This document shows, in pieces, positions 1 through 8,943 of a DNA stretch of 64,000 nt. Position numbers and translations under genes: made by a program. The stretch comes from Endozoicomonas_A sp049275935. Its GTDB lineage: Bacteria; Pseudomonadota; Gammaproteobacteria; Pseudomonadales; Endozoicomonadaceae. The notes under the pieces are model-generated. The model was not told the DNA's origin. It did not search any database and worked only from the letters and a program-made list of their open reading frames with translations. Every line of letters begins with the position of its first letter. The stretch's first letter is position 1. The stretch covers positions 1,860,001 through 1,924,000 of the forward strand of contig NZ_CP184830.1 in assembly GCF_049275935.1 (NCBI RefSeq), written 5' to 3'.

Positions 1-1527
1 GCGATCAATCCCGAATACGCTGCTCGCATGAAAGCGCAGAACCGTTTCAAAACCGGTCTGGATATTGCCCGCTATACCGCCAAAATCATGCGCGAAGACA
101 TGGCGGCTTACGACGCAGACACTGCAAAGTACACCCAGTCCCTGGGCTGCTGGCATGGATTCATTGGTCAGCAGAAGATGATTTCTATCAAGAAACATTT
201 CAACAACACTGACCGTCGCTACCTTTACCTGTCTGGCTGGATGGTTGCTGCACTGCGCTCCGAGTTTGGTCCTCTGCCAGACCAGTCCATGCACGAGAAA
301 ACGTCAGTAGCTGGCCTGATTGAAGAACTCTACACCTTCCTGCGCCAGGCTGATGCCCGTGAACTGGGCGGTCTGTTCCGCGAACTCGACTCTGCTCGCA
401 AGGCTGGCGATACCGCTAAAGAAGCAGATCTCCAGAGCCAGATCGATAATCACCAGACACACGTTGTGCCCATCATTGCCGACATCGACGCTGGTTTCGG
501 TAACGAAGAAGCCACTTACCTGCTGGCTAAGAAAATGATTGAAGCCGGCGCCTGCTGTATCCAGATCGAAAACCAGGTTTCCGACGAGAAGCAGTGTGGT
601 CACCAGGACGGCAAGGTAACCGTTCCTCACGAAGATTTCCTGGCCAAGATTCGCGCTGTTCGCTACGCGTTCCTGGAACTGGGTGTAGACGACGGGGTGA
701 TCGTTGCCCGTACCGACTCCCTGGGTGCTGGCCTGACCAAGCAGCTGGCAGTAACTAACCAGCCTGGTGATCTGGGTGACCAGTACAACAGCTTCCTGGA
801 TGTTGAAGAAGTCACTCCAGAAAACATGAAAAACGGTGATGTGATCATTAACCGTAACGGCAAGCTGGTTCGTCCCAAGCGTCTGCCCAGCAACCTGTTC
901 CAATTCCGTCAGGGTACCGGTGTTGACCGTGTCGTTCTGGACTGCATCACTTCTCTGCAGAACGGCGCTGACCTGCTGTGGATTGAGACCGAAAAACCTC
1001 ACGTTGGCCAGATCGCCGAGATGGTTAACAAGATTCGTGAAACCTGCCCGAACGCTAAGCTGGTTTACAACAATTCACCGTCCTTCAACTGGACTCTGAA
1101 TTTCCGCCAGCAGGTATTCGATGCCTGGAGCGAAGAAGGTAAAGACGTTTCTGCTTACGACCGTGCTCAACTGATGAGTGCAGAGTACGACGCAACAGAA
1201 CTGGCCCAGGCGGCTGATGAGAAGATCCGCACCTTCCAGGCAGACGCTGCCCGTGAAGCAGGCATCTTCCACCACCTGATCACTCTGCCAACTTACCACA
1301 CTGCCGCGCTGTCCACCGACAACCTGGCTAAAGAGTACTTTGGTGATCAGGGCATGCTGGGATATGTTGCAAACGTTCAGCGCAAAGAAATCCGTCAGGG
1401 TATTGCCTGTGTTAAACACCAAAATATGGCTGGCTCAGACATGGGTGATGATCACAAAGAATACTTCTCTGGTGATGCTGCACTGAAAGCGGCCGGTGAA
1501 GACAATACCATGAACCAGTTCGGCTAA
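1..1527 (+). CDS. aceA: isocitrate lyase (5' end outside window)
   Basis: Cleaves isocitrate to glyoxylate and succinate, the first committed step of the glyoxylate shunt, in the cytoplasm. The reading frame is open from base 1, so the gene enters from the left; 508 residues are visible. The in-frame start AINPEYAAR matches a stretch some 23 residues into the roughly 530-residue Pseudomonas-type isocitrate lyases, so the ATG at 28 is internal. The catalytic loop reads KQCGH (Cys at codon 199), the variant of KKCGH typical of this long subfamily. The C-terminus (DNTMNQFG) is intact, and a strong hairpin follows the TAA. Family assignment is secure; only the N-terminus is missing. Confidence 0.97.
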   Translation, partial: AINPEYAARMKAQNRFKTGLDIARYTAKIMREDMAAYDADTAKYTQSLGCWHGFIGQQKMISIKKHFNNTDRRYLYLSGWMVAALRSEFGPLPDQSMHEKTSVAGLIEELYTFLRQADARELGGLFRELDSARKAGDTAKEADLQSQIDNHQTHVVPIIADIDAGFGNEEATYLLAKKMIEAGACCIQIENQVSDEKQCGHQDGKVTVPHEDFLAKIRAVRYAFLELGVDDGVIVARTDSLGAGLTKQLAVTNQPGDLGDQYNSFLDVEEVTPENMKNGDVIINRNGKLVRPKRLPSNLFQFRQGTGVDRVVLDCITSLQNGADLLWIETEKPHVGQIAEMVNKIRETCPNAKLVYNNSPSFNWTLNFRQQVFDAWSEEGKDVSAYDRAQLMSAEYDATELAQAADEKIRTFQADAAREAGIFHHLITLPTYHTAALSTDNLAKEYFGDQGMLGYVANVQRKEIRQGIACVKHQNMAGSDMGDDHKEYFSGDAALKAAGEDNTMNQFG

Positions 1528-1584
1528 GCTGAACAGTCAGGCTAAATAGTTCGCCTCCCCCGCGTGAAATATCACGCAACCATT

Positions 1585-1616
1585 CAGGGCAGCTTCTCGC
1601 TGCCCTGATTTATTTT
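1585..1616 (+). terminator. intrinsic terminator of aceA
   Basis: A perfect 9-bp stem (CAGGGCAGC / GCTGCCCTG) with a 5-nt loop TTCTC is followed by ATTTATTTT. It begins 58 nt after the aceA stop. A smaller 6-bp inverted repeat (GCGTGA/TCACGC, 1562-1577) precedes it. Confidence 0.85.
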
Positions 1617-2185
1617 GACTGAGCAAAGCCCTGATTCATTGAGTAGACTTAGGATCAGCTCACCCCGGACGGTGTCCGTAGACGCCGGACACTGGGATCA
1701 AACCTTAACACAACCTACCAAACTATTACGTACGACACCCCTTTTAACAAGAAAATTTATTCACTATTTACGAATAAATTATCAAAAATTCTCATTTCAA
1801 AATTATCCATAACAACCTCCACACACCCACAGAGACTCGAACATGACTGCACGTAAAAACCGAAAACCCGAACGATTTCCACACACAAAACATACCACCT
1901 ATATAGTTAATTACCCTTTTAACTTAAAATCACATACTATACGTGATCAGTACTCATGCCCGAGTACCTCTCATGGATGAAGTCCGGATTGAGCCGGATC
2001 ACAGAGGCCCAGGTTATGAAAGAAGGGTCAGAAGAAACACAGTGTTCTGACAAGCGTCGACTCCCGTATAGACAGACAGCTTTGATCCATTGTCGTGCTC
2101 AGTACGGGTACGATGAAAAACGACGGTGAAGGCACAACTACTGATCGGCAGCCCACGTCTGCCAGAACATTTTTATAGCTACACT
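1617..2185. other. long intergenic region with several small hairpins
   Basis: About 570 bases between the aceA terminator and pntA hold no convincing gene. The first half is AT-rich and contains a perfect 9-bp inverted repeat (1754-1762 / 1772-1780, loop 9). The second half is GC-balanced with short hairpins: TCCGG/CCGGA near 1982-1997, CCCGTA near 2063 pairing with TACGGG near 2103, and GGCAG/CTGCC near 2149-2165, just ahead of pntA. It could be a long 5' leader or a small RNA; I do not recognise a known riboswitch. A 45-codon frame at 1843 has no supporting features. Confidence 0.35.
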
Positions 2186-2196
2186 AGGTGACCGAT

Positions 2197-3729
2197 ATGC
2201 GGATAGGGATCCCTGGAGAGATTCAGGAAAACGAAAACCGGGTAGCCGCTACGCCTGATACAATAGGCAAGCTGCAAAAGCTCGGTTATGACGTCATCGT
2301 TGAGAGTGGAGCTGGTATCAAAGCCAGCTTTGATGATGCGGCTTTTAGAGAAGCTGGCGCTCAAATCGCAGAACGCTCAGAAGTCTGGGGTTCCGATATC
2401 GTTCTGAAAGTGAACGCACCAACAGACGACGAAATAGCTCTATTAAAAGACGGCGCTACCCTCGCCAGCTTTATCTGGCCCGGCCAGAATGAAGAGCTTA
2501 TGAACAAACTCAGCCAGCGCAACATCAACGTGCTGGCTTTGGACAGTGTACCCCGTCTGTCCCGCTCCCAGTCACTGGATGCACTGAGCTCCATGGCTAA
2601 TATTGGCGGTTACCGGGCTGTTGTTGAGGCTTCCCATCACTTTGGCCGCTTTTTTAATGGTCAGATTACCGCTGCTGGCAAAATACCACCTGCCAAGGTC
2701 ATGGTCATTGGTGCCGGTGTTGCAGGTCTCGCTGCCCTGGGTGCGGCTGGCAGCATGGGTGCTATTGTTCGGGCTTTCGACACTCGTCCTGAAGTTAAGG
2801 AACAGGTAGAAAGCATGGGCGCTGAATTCCTTGAGCTGGATTACGAGGAAGAGCAAGACTCTTCCGACGGCTATGCCAAGGAAATGAGCCAGGCCTTTAT
2901 TGATGCCGAGATGGCCCTGTTCATGGAACAGGCCAAAGAGGTCGACATCATTATCACCACCGCCCTGATTCCCGGTCGACCGGCACCCAAGCTGATTCTG
3001 GAAGACATGGTTAAAGCCATGAAACCAGGCAGTGTTATCGTCGATCTGGCTGCCCAGACCGGTGGCAACTGTGAATGCACAGAAAAAGACAAGGTTGTGG
3101 TCAAGCATGGTGTTACCGTCATCGGCTACACCGACCTGCCCAGCCGACTGCCAACCCAGTCATCGCAGTTATACGGCACCAACCTGGTGAATATGCTGAA
3201 ACTGATGACACCTGAGAAAGACGGCAACCTGGTCATCGACTTTGAGGACGAAGTAGTCCGTGGTCTCACTGTCGTGAAAGAGGGCAACATTACCTGGCCT
3301 CCACCGCCTGTTAAAGTCAGTGCAGCTCCGGTAGCTAAACCGACGCCAAAGGTTGATGAAGTCAAGAAAGAGAAGCCTTCAAGTCCCTGGCTGAAACCTG
3401 CCCTGATCGCCGCAGGTGCCGCCATCTTCGGATGGGTTGCCCATTCAGCTCCGGCAAGCTTTCTGGAACACTTCACTGTATTCGTTCTGTCGTCCATTAT
3501 CGGCTACTACGTCATCTGGAATGTTACTTCTGCCCTGCACACACCTCTGATGAGTGTGACCAACGCCATCAGCGGCATTATTGTGATCGGTGCCCTGATG
3601 CAAATGGGGAGTGACAACAATATTATTCTGGCTATGTCGGGCATCGCCCTGTTAGTGGCCATGATTAATATTGTCGGTGGTTTCGCTGTGACCCAGCGGA
3701 TGCTCAAGATGTTCATCAGAGATAATTAA
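2197..3729 (+). CDS. pntA: NAD(P) transhydrogenase subunit alpha
   Basis: Alpha subunit of the membrane proton-translocating transhydrogenase, which transfers hydride between NADH and NADP+ at the expense of proton-motive force. The N-terminal NAD-binding domain (dI) spans about residues 1-380, with the nucleotide-binding glycine pattern GAGVAGLAALGAAGS. A Pro/Lys-rich linker and four hydrophobic segments follow. I chose ATG 2197 rather than the in-frame GTG at 2188: it starts MRIGIPGE like the Escherichia coli protein, gives 510 residues (the E. coli length) and has AGGTGA five bases upstream. pntB follows after 21 nt, so the two are co-transcribed. Confidence 0.97.
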   Translation: MRIGIPGEIQENENRVAATPDTIGKLQKLGYDVIVESGAGIKASFDDAAFREAGAQIAERSEVWGSDIVLKVNAPTDDEIALLKDGATLASFIWPGQNEELMNKLSQRNINVLALDSVPRLSRSQSLDALSSMANIGGYRAVVEASHHFGRFFNGQITAAGKIPPAKVMVIGAGVAGLAALGAAGSMGAIVRAFDTRPEVKEQVESMGAEFLELDYEEEQDSSDGYAKEMSQAFIDAEMALFMEQAKEVDIIITTALIPGRPAPKLILEDMVKAMKPGSVIVDLAAQTGGNCECTEKDKVVVKHGVTVIGYTDLPSRLPTQSSQLYGTNLVNMLKLMTPEKDGNLVIDFEDEVVRGLTVVKEGNITWPPPPVKVSAAPVAKPTPKVDEVKKEKPSSPWLKPALIAAGAAIFGWVAHSAPASFLEHFTVFVLSSIIGYYVIWNVTSALHTPLMSVTNAISGIIVIGALMQMGSDNNIILAMSGIALLVAMINIVGGFAVTQRMLKMFIRDN

Positions 3730-3750
3730 TCGCAGCGGGAGTAAACAGGA

Positions 3751-5151
3751 ATGTCACAAGGATTATTATCGTCCGCCTACCTGATAGCAGCGCTGCTGTT
3801 TGTCATGAGTCTGGCAGGCCTGAGCCGTCAGGAGTCTGCCAAGAGCGGCAGTCTCTATGGCATGGTCGGTATGGTCATCGCCGTTCTGGCCACACTGGGT
3901 TATGCACACCTCGAAGGCTTTACCTTTGTCACCATTATGATGATTGTCGGAACAGCCACAGGCCTCTTCCTGGCCAGGAAAGTGGAAATGACCGAAATGC
4001 CCCAGCTGGTCGCCATCCTGAATGGTTTTGGCGGGCTGGCAGCGGTGTTGATCGGCTTTTCAAGTGCGATTGAATCTTCAGAATCACTGGTCAAGGCGGC
4101 TTCCGAGCTGGTGTCGTCTACCGAGCAACTGATTCACAGCATTGAAATATTCATTGGCATCATCATCGGTGCAATCACTTTCAGTGGTTCGGTTGTTGCC
4201 TGCCTGAAACTGAATGGAAACATCAACAGCCGTCCCGTATCACTGCCTGGTGGCCACTGGACCAACCTGGCTTTGATTGTTCTGGCCATTGTGATGGGGA
4301 TTATCTACATACAGCAGGACAGCATTCTGGCTTTGATCATCATGACAGGTCTGGCCTTTATTTTTGGTATCACTCTGGTTATGGGCATCGGTGGTGCTGA
4401 CATGCCGGTTGTGGTTTCCATGCTCAATGCGTACTCCGGCCTGGCCGCTGCTGCTACTGGTTTTATGCTGGGCAACAACCTGCTTATTATAACAGGTGCC
4501 ATGGTGGGCTCTTCAGGCGCAATTCTCTCCTACCTGATGTGTTCAGCCATGAACAGATCCTTTATATCGGTAATTCTCGGTGGTTTTGGCACCGAAGCTG
4601 GTACTGTAGCGGAAGGTGAGGAACAGGGTGAATACACCGAGGTCAATGTAGAAGAAGTCGCTGAAATGCTCAAAAGCGCTTCCAGCGTGATCATCACTCC
4701 CGGATACGGAATGGCTGTCGCCCAGGCTCAGCACCCCCTGAGAGAACTGGTCAATAAGTTGCTGGCCCAGAATATTAAGGTACGCTTTGGTATTCATCCG
4801 GTGGCTGGTCGTCTGCCAGGTCATATGAACGTTTTGTTGGCCGAGGCAAAAGTGCCTTACGATATCGTTGAAGAGATGGATGAGATTAACGACGACTTTA
4901 CCGAAACGGATGTTGTCCTGGTGATTGGTGCCAACGACACTGTAAACCCGGCGGCGTCTGAAGATCCGGGCAGTCCGATTGCAGGCATGCCTGTACTTCG
5001 TGTCTGGGAAGCAGAAAGGGTCGTCATATTCAAACGCTCTATGGCTACAGGCTATGCAGGTGTCCAGAATCCCCTGTTCTTTAAAGACAATTCTCGTATG
5101 CTTTTCGGAGATGCCCACAGTACCGTCGAAGGTATTCTTAAGCAGTTCTGA
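3751..5151 (+). CDS. pntB: NAD(P) transhydrogenase subunit beta
   Basis: Beta subunit of the proton-translocating transhydrogenase. The N-terminal half is polytopic (dII, about eight hydrophobic helices, residues 5-260). The C-terminal third is the soluble NADP(H)-binding dIII, with PGYGMAVAQAQ and GANDTVNPAA motifs. At 466 residues it is close to the E. coli length of 462. A GGGAG motif sits 10 nt before the ATG. It forms an operon with pntA and makes NADPH for biosynthesis and glutathione reduction. Confidence 0.97.
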   Translation: MSQGLLSSAYLIAALLFVMSLAGLSRQESAKSGSLYGMVGMVIAVLATLGYAHLEGFTFVTIMMIVGTATGLFLARKVEMTEMPQLVAILNGFGGLAAVLIGFSSAIESSESLVKAASELVSSTEQLIHSIEIFIGIIIGAITFSGSVVACLKLNGNINSRPVSLPGGHWTNLALIVLAIVMGIIYIQQDSILALIIMTGLAFIFGITLVMGIGGADMPVVVSMLNAYSGLAAAATGFMLGNNLLIITGAMVGSSGAILSYLMCSAMNRSFISVILGGFGTEAGTVAEGEEQGEYTEVNVEEVAEMLKSASSVIITPGYGMAVAQAQHPLRELVNKLLAQNIKVRFGIHPVAGRLPGHMNVLLAEAKVPYDIVEEMDEINDDFTETDVVLVIGANDTVNPAASEDPGSPIAGMPVLRVWEAERVVIFKRSMATGYAGVQNPLFFKDNSRMLFGDAHSTVEGILKQF

Positions 5152-5160
5152 TCTGCCCCC

Positions 5161-5190
5161 CCCGGATAGAAAGCCATTCTTCTATCCGGG
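5161..5190 (+). terminator. hairpin after pntB
   Basis: A perfect 10-bp stem (CCCGGATAGA / TCTATCCGGG, 11 bp counting a further A-T pair) starts 9 nt after the pntB stop. It is preceded by a run of eight C but lacks a clear T-tract, so it may be a weak or processing hairpin rather than a classic terminator. Confidence 0.55.
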
Positions 5191-5239
5191 TAGAAACAAA
5201 CAGAACAGGGACCCTGCCTGAAATTATGACCCGCAACAC

Positions 5240-6175
5240 TTAATGCTCATCATATTGCCTCCCTTGCACTGGAGCTTCAGATAATGAGATATCAGGCGTT
5301 GATGCTTCAGGCACCGGGGCTTCAGAGGCTGAGGCTTCAGAAACCACGGCTTCAGGTGAAGCTTCGGGTATTGAGGCTTCGGGTACTGAACCTTCAGGTA
5401 ATGAACCTTCAGGTAATGAACCTTCAGGTAATGAACCTTCAGGTAATGAACCTTCAGGTAATGAACCTTCAGCTACTGAGCCTTCGGGTACTGAGCCTTC
5501 GGGTGCTGCGCCTTCGGGTACTGCACCTTCGGGTACTGCACCTTCGGGTACTGAAGCTTCAGGTACTGCACCTTCAGGTACTGCACCTTCAGCTACTGAA
5601 CCTTCGGGTACTACACCTTCAGGTACTGCACCTTCAGATAGCTGGATTAAAGGCAGCGGGGACAGAACTATAGTCAGTCTGCTACTCTCCGCGAAGGGCA
5701 CGTTATGAAAATAAGTGGGTGACCAGTTACTTTGACTGTCTGTTTTCACAGGACCGTATTCTTTACCATCTACAGACAGTGTAACCTGGTATGGCTGTTC
5801 ATCAGGATAATAAAATCTACCTCCTGCAAACACACTAAAAGTGTAAGTAGGTTTATACACATCGGAACTGTCTAAGGACCAACCGACACTACCCTGAGGA
5901 TACCTGGCATCAGTGGGATGAGCATCATCATTTACATTCTGGAAACCGATATTGGTATTGACGGGAATGTAAACACCAGACTTTTCGACAAAATCCAGTT
6001 TGACCGACAAGCCATTCACCTTCCTGAAGTGTGTCAGTCCACTGTACGCAAAGCCATCAGCTTTGGCACTGAAACCGTAACCGAGCCCTACCGTTTCATC
6101 TCTGAAAACCACATCTGCCGCAGACGCAAAACCGGAAAGAAATATACTAACGGGTACAACCAGTAAAACTTTCAT
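5240..6175 (-). CDS. secreted protein with Pro-Glu-Gly pentapeptide-repeat tail
   Basis: Not assigned to a named family. A clear signal peptide (residues 1-19, ending GFASA) precedes a domain of about 165 residues (roughly 20-185) rich in Tyr, Phe and Gly, beginning ADVVFRDETVGLGYGFSAKADG. From about residue 190 the chain is low complexity: more than 20 units of a five-residue motif of type (V/L/S/A)PEG(A/S), degenerating to PEA(S/P) near the end. The last residues are ordinary (GRQYDEH). The tail is acidic and proline-rich and may act as an extended spacer or ligand-binding surface. Export by Sec is likely; the type II secretion operon in this window is a possible further route, by inference. 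It is monocistronic. Confidence 0.7.
   Translation of the reverse strand: MKVLLVVPVSIFLSGFASAADVVFRDETVGLGYGFSAKADGFAYSGLTHFRKVNGLSVKLDFVEKSGVYIPVNTNIGFQNVNDDAHPTDARYPQGSVGWSLDSSDVYKPTYTFSVFAGGRFYYPDEQPYQVTLSVDGKEYGPVKTDSQSNWSPTYFHNVPFAESSRLTIVLSPLPLIQLSEGAVPEGVVPEGSVAEGAVPEGAVPEASVPEGAVPEGAVPEGAAPEGSVPEGSVAEGSLPEGSLPEGSLPEGSLPEGSLPEGSVPEASIPEASPEAVVSEASASEAPVPEASTPDISLSEAPVQGRQYDEH
5341..5640. repeat. 15-bp tandem repeats encoding the pentapeptide tail
   Basis: About twenty tandem 15-bp units (consensus on the plus strand near CCTTCAGGTAATGAA or CCTTCGGGTACTGCA). Five almost identical units lie at about 5391-5467, and units elsewhere diverge at two or three positions. The near-identical block suggests recent slippage or unequal exchange. 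Unit length is a multiple of three, so copy-number change would keep the frame. Confidence 0.85.
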
Positions 6176-6607
6176 GATTAAAAAAAGCCTCTTCTGATGT
6201 GATAACCCTGAAATATCATTAAGTCGCTTTCACCAGAATCAATTTCGCATCAATGATACTGGCGCCATCGTTTATTGAACTGTACAAAAATAAACGAACG
6301 TCACATGCCTACTTCTTGCCAGCCCACTTTCGTCTAACAACAAAATGTATCACTTGCAAAGCGGTAGAATGAGAAGCTAGACACTTTATGATATTTCCGG
6401 ATTAGACCACCGCTCAATTATAGATACTCATTTCTATAACTGCTTTTTTTACCGTAAAAAATATTTTGTTAAGCCACCCCACCATTACAGATCAAGAGAA
6501 TCAATTCTGGAAATGGCCGTCCTGAATGACTTTCCAAATACCGGCATTTCTGCCCTGATCCAGTGAGTCTGTCAATCCGCTGCACTGGCACAGAGCCCGC
6601 CCGAAAA
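6176..6607. other. intergenic region between nagB and the repeat-protein gene
   Basis: The 432 bases lie downstream of nagB and upstream of the minus-strand secreted-protein gene, so they should contain that gene's promoter. On the minus strand a TTGATT near 6240, spaced about 17 nt from an ATGATA-like hexamer near 6214, is a candidate sigma-70 promoter, and AGAGG sits ahead of its ATG. Next to the nagB stop, CCAGTG...CACTGG with a 17-nt loop (about 6560-6589) might terminate nagB weakly. Nothing else is recognisable. Confidence 0.3.
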
Positions 6608-7408
6608 TCAGAGGCCGCGAATATTTTCAGCTTCCAGCTCGGCAAAGTATTTCAGGGTCTTGACTCGCAGTTCCATGGTGGCATCTTCATCACAGACGAT
6701 CATGGCTTTCGGGTGCATCTGCATGGCAGAAATGGTCCACAAATGGTTCACAGAGCCTTCTACCGCAGCATGGAGGGCATAAGCCTTATCCGCACCAGTG
6801 ACCAGAATCATGACTTCACGGGCATCCATCAGTGTGCCTACACCAATGGTCAGAGCCAGATTGGGTACCTGATTGATATCGTTTTCGAAGAAACGGGAAT
6901 TGGCCTGACGGGTCTTGTCAGTCAGGGTCTTGATACGGGTACGTGAAGACAGGGAAGAGCCTGGCTCGTTAAAGGCAATATGGCCATCGTGACCAACTCC
7001 ACCCATAAACAGATCAATGCCGCCACAGGATTTGATCTTGTCTTCATAACGCTGGCATTCGGCTTCCAGGTCTTTCGGATTTCCATTGAGCAGATTGATG
7101 TTTTCGTGTCGGATATCAATATGTTCAAAGAAATTCTTAAACATGAAGGTACGGTAGGATTCCGGATGATCGGCGGGAATGCCCACGTATTCGTCCATAT
7201 TGAAAGTCACTACATGCTCAAAGCTCACCTCGTCGGCATGGTTCATCTCAATCAGGTTCTTGTAGGTAGCCAGAGGCGTACTGCCTGTGGGCAGCCCCAG
7301 AACAAAGGGTCTGTCTGCCGTTGGCTTGAACTTGTTGATCCGTCTGACAATGTGCCTGGCGGCCCATTTGCCCACGTCGGATTTTGCGGATAGAGGAATT
7401 AAGCGCAT
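6608..7408 (-). CDS. nagB: glucosamine-6-phosphate deaminase
   Basis: Converts glucosamine-6-phosphate to fructose-6-phosphate and ammonia, feeding amino-sugar carbon (for example from chitin or mucin) into glycolysis. It has exactly 266 residues like the E. coli enzyme. Asp72 of the MDEY motif is the proposed ring-opening base, and the GHDGHIAFNEPGSS segment carries the catalytic His and Glu. The GLPTGSTP phosphate-binding loop is at 38-45. nagA is not adjacent, unlike enteric nag operons. A LacI-type palindrome lies about 80 nt upstream. Confidence 0.97.
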   Translation of the reverse strand: MRLIPLSAKSDVGKWAARHIVRRINKFKPTADRPFVLGLPTGSTPLATYKNLIEMNHADEVSFEHVVTFNMDEYVGIPADHPESYRTFMFKNFFEHIDIRHENINLLNGNPKDLEAECQRYEDKIKSCGGIDLFMGGVGHDGHIAFNEPGSSLSSRTRIKTLTDKTRQANSRFFENDINQVPNLALTIGVGTLMDAREVMILVTGADKAYALHAAVEGSVNHLWTISAMQMHPKAMIVCDEDATMELRVKTLKYFAELEAENIRGL

Positions 7409-7487
7409 AGTTTAATCTTCCGGTTGTGGACCTTCTGAATTCTGTTTAGCCGGACGATGGACATTTGTCACTCTGTTTTCGGCATGA

Positions 7488-7501
7488 TGTAACCGGTTAC
7501 A
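7488..7501. promoter_or_regulatory. LacI/GntR-repressor-type operator palindrome
   Basis: TGTAACCGGTTACA is a perfect 14-bp palindrome with the central CG typical of LacI-family operators. It sits 79 bases upstream of the nagB start and about 200 upstream of sbcD. By position it most likely controls nagB. No regulator gene is in the window, so the cognate factor is unknown. Confidence 0.5.
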
Positions 7502-7698
7502 CTATCATTTCTACAGATAACGGCCTATCTCACAGATCAATGTTTCGTGCAAAAGATACGAATTTCTCTGAAACAGTTCGAGCAGCTGGATACTTTACTT
7601 TCCGAACCCACCAGCGGCCTCTTTAATAAAACTGACAGTCCTGACTCAAAAAGTATATTCTTTACAGTCCACCTCTCTTTCTGGTTAGTCTTCAATAC

Positions 7699-8943
7699 AT
7701 GCGCATTCTCCACACGTCTGACTGGCACCTTGGCCAGCACTTTATAGGCAAGAGCCGTGAGCCTGAACATCAGGCATTTATTTGCTGGCTGCTGACAACC
7801 GTTGAAGAGAATTCTGTGGATGCCATCATCATTGCCGGTGATATTTTTGATACCGGAACGCCGCCCAGCTATGCCCGAACACTCTACAACCGTTTCATTG
7901 TCGACCTGCAGAAAACTTGCTGTCAGCAGCTGATTATTGTCGGTGGCAACCATGACTCGGTCTCAACCCTGAATGAGTCCAGAGATTTGTTGGCCTGCCT
8001 GAATACCCATGTGGTGGGTGGCGTTACGGAAAACCCGGAAGACCAGATAGTGGTTTTAAAGAACCATCAGGGAGAACCCGGCGCAGTGGTCTGCGCTATA
8101 CCGTTTATCCGACCCAGAGATGTTCTGGAAAGTCAGGCTGGTGACAGTGACACCGATAAACAACAGGCTCTGCAGAACGCAATTGCCAGGCACTACCAAA
8201 AAGTATTTGAACTGGCCTCTGACAAAAACCTGCCAACTGTGGCTACAGGACACCTGACCACGGTCGGTGGACAAATGTCTGAGTCGGTGCGGGATATTTA
8301 TATTGGCACCCTGTCGGCTTTTCCGGCCAGTGCCTTCCCCCCGGCAGACTACATAGCCCTGGGGCACCTGCACCGCGCCCAGAAGGTTTCAGATCAGGCA
8401 CATATCCGTTACTCAGGCTCCCCTATTCCGCTCAGCTTTGATGAAACGTCCTGCCCTAAACAGGTGGTGCTGGTTGACCTTGAGCCTGGCACTGCGCCAG
8501 AAATCAATGAACTGGCAGTGCCCACCTTTCGTTCCCTGAAAAGCCTGAAAGGCAGCCTGAAGACCATTCAACAGTCGCTGGAGAAGATCAATGACGACTC
8601 TCCACTCACCACCTGGCTGGAATTGGAAGTCAGCACTGACGACTACCTCACCGATCTGCAAAAGCCTATTCAGATCATGCTGGAGGGCAGAAATCTGGAA
8701 GTACTCAGGGTCCGTCGAAAGCGTGAAATCAACAGTGCTGCTCTACAAAGCGAAAGCAAAGAGACGCTTGACGAACTTGATGTCGCTGAAGTGTTTGCCC
8801 GGCGACTGAACGACGAAGATCTTGATGAACAACGCACAGCCAGTCTCAGCCGGGCGTTTAATGAAATCCTTGCCACTCTGGATGATCCGGATGGTGACAG
8901 CAAAACCGCCAGACTTGAGGACGAGAAGGAGTTAATGGCTTGA
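7699..8943 (+). CDS. sbcD: exonuclease subunit SbcD
   Basis: Mre11-type nuclease subunit of SbcCD, which cleaves DNA hairpins and processes double-strand ends. The calcineurin-like metallophosphoesterase motifs are in order: SDWHLG near residue 7, GDIFD near 48, GGNHDS near 82 and GHLHRAQ near 216. A capping domain follows, and the length of 414 fits the family. The stop overlaps the start of sbcC (TTGA), so the subunits are translationally coupled. It is divergent from nagB across a 290-nt spacer. Confidence 0.95.
   Translation: MRILHTSDWHLGQHFIGKSREPEHQAFICWLLTTVEENSVDAIIIAGDIFDTGTPPSYARTLYNRFIVDLQKTCCQQLIIVGGNHDSVSTLNESRDLLACLNTHVVGGVTENPEDQIVVLKNHQGEPGAVVCAIPFIRPRDVLESQAGDSDTDKQQALQNAIARHYQKVFELASDKNLPTVATGHLTTVGGQMSESVRDIYIGTLSAFPASAFPPADYIALGHLHRAQKVSDQAHIRYSGSPIPLSFDETSCPKQVVLVDLEPGTAPEINELAVPTFRSLKSLKGSLKTIQQSLEKINDDSPLTTWLELEVSTDDYLTDLQKPIQIMLEGRNLEVLRVRRKREINSAALQSESKETLDELDVAEVFARRLNDEDLDEQRTASLSRAFNEILATLDDPDGDSKTARLEDEKELMA

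Noticed and set aside
304..1002. Long minus-strand open frame inside aceA
   Set aside because: Antisense shadow of a clearly conserved enzyme; no ribosome site and no family features.
1615..1812. Open frame just after aceA
   Set aside because: Begins with TTG inside the terminator's T-tract; the translation is low in structure and matches nothing I know.
1843..1980. 45-codon frame starting MTARKNRK
   Set aside because: No ribosome site, composition follows the AT-rich spacer, no family resemblance.
5284..5673. Plus-strand frame of repeated LQVMN-type units
   Set aside because: It is the antisense reading of the pentapeptide-repeat tail; periodicity alone keeps the frame open.
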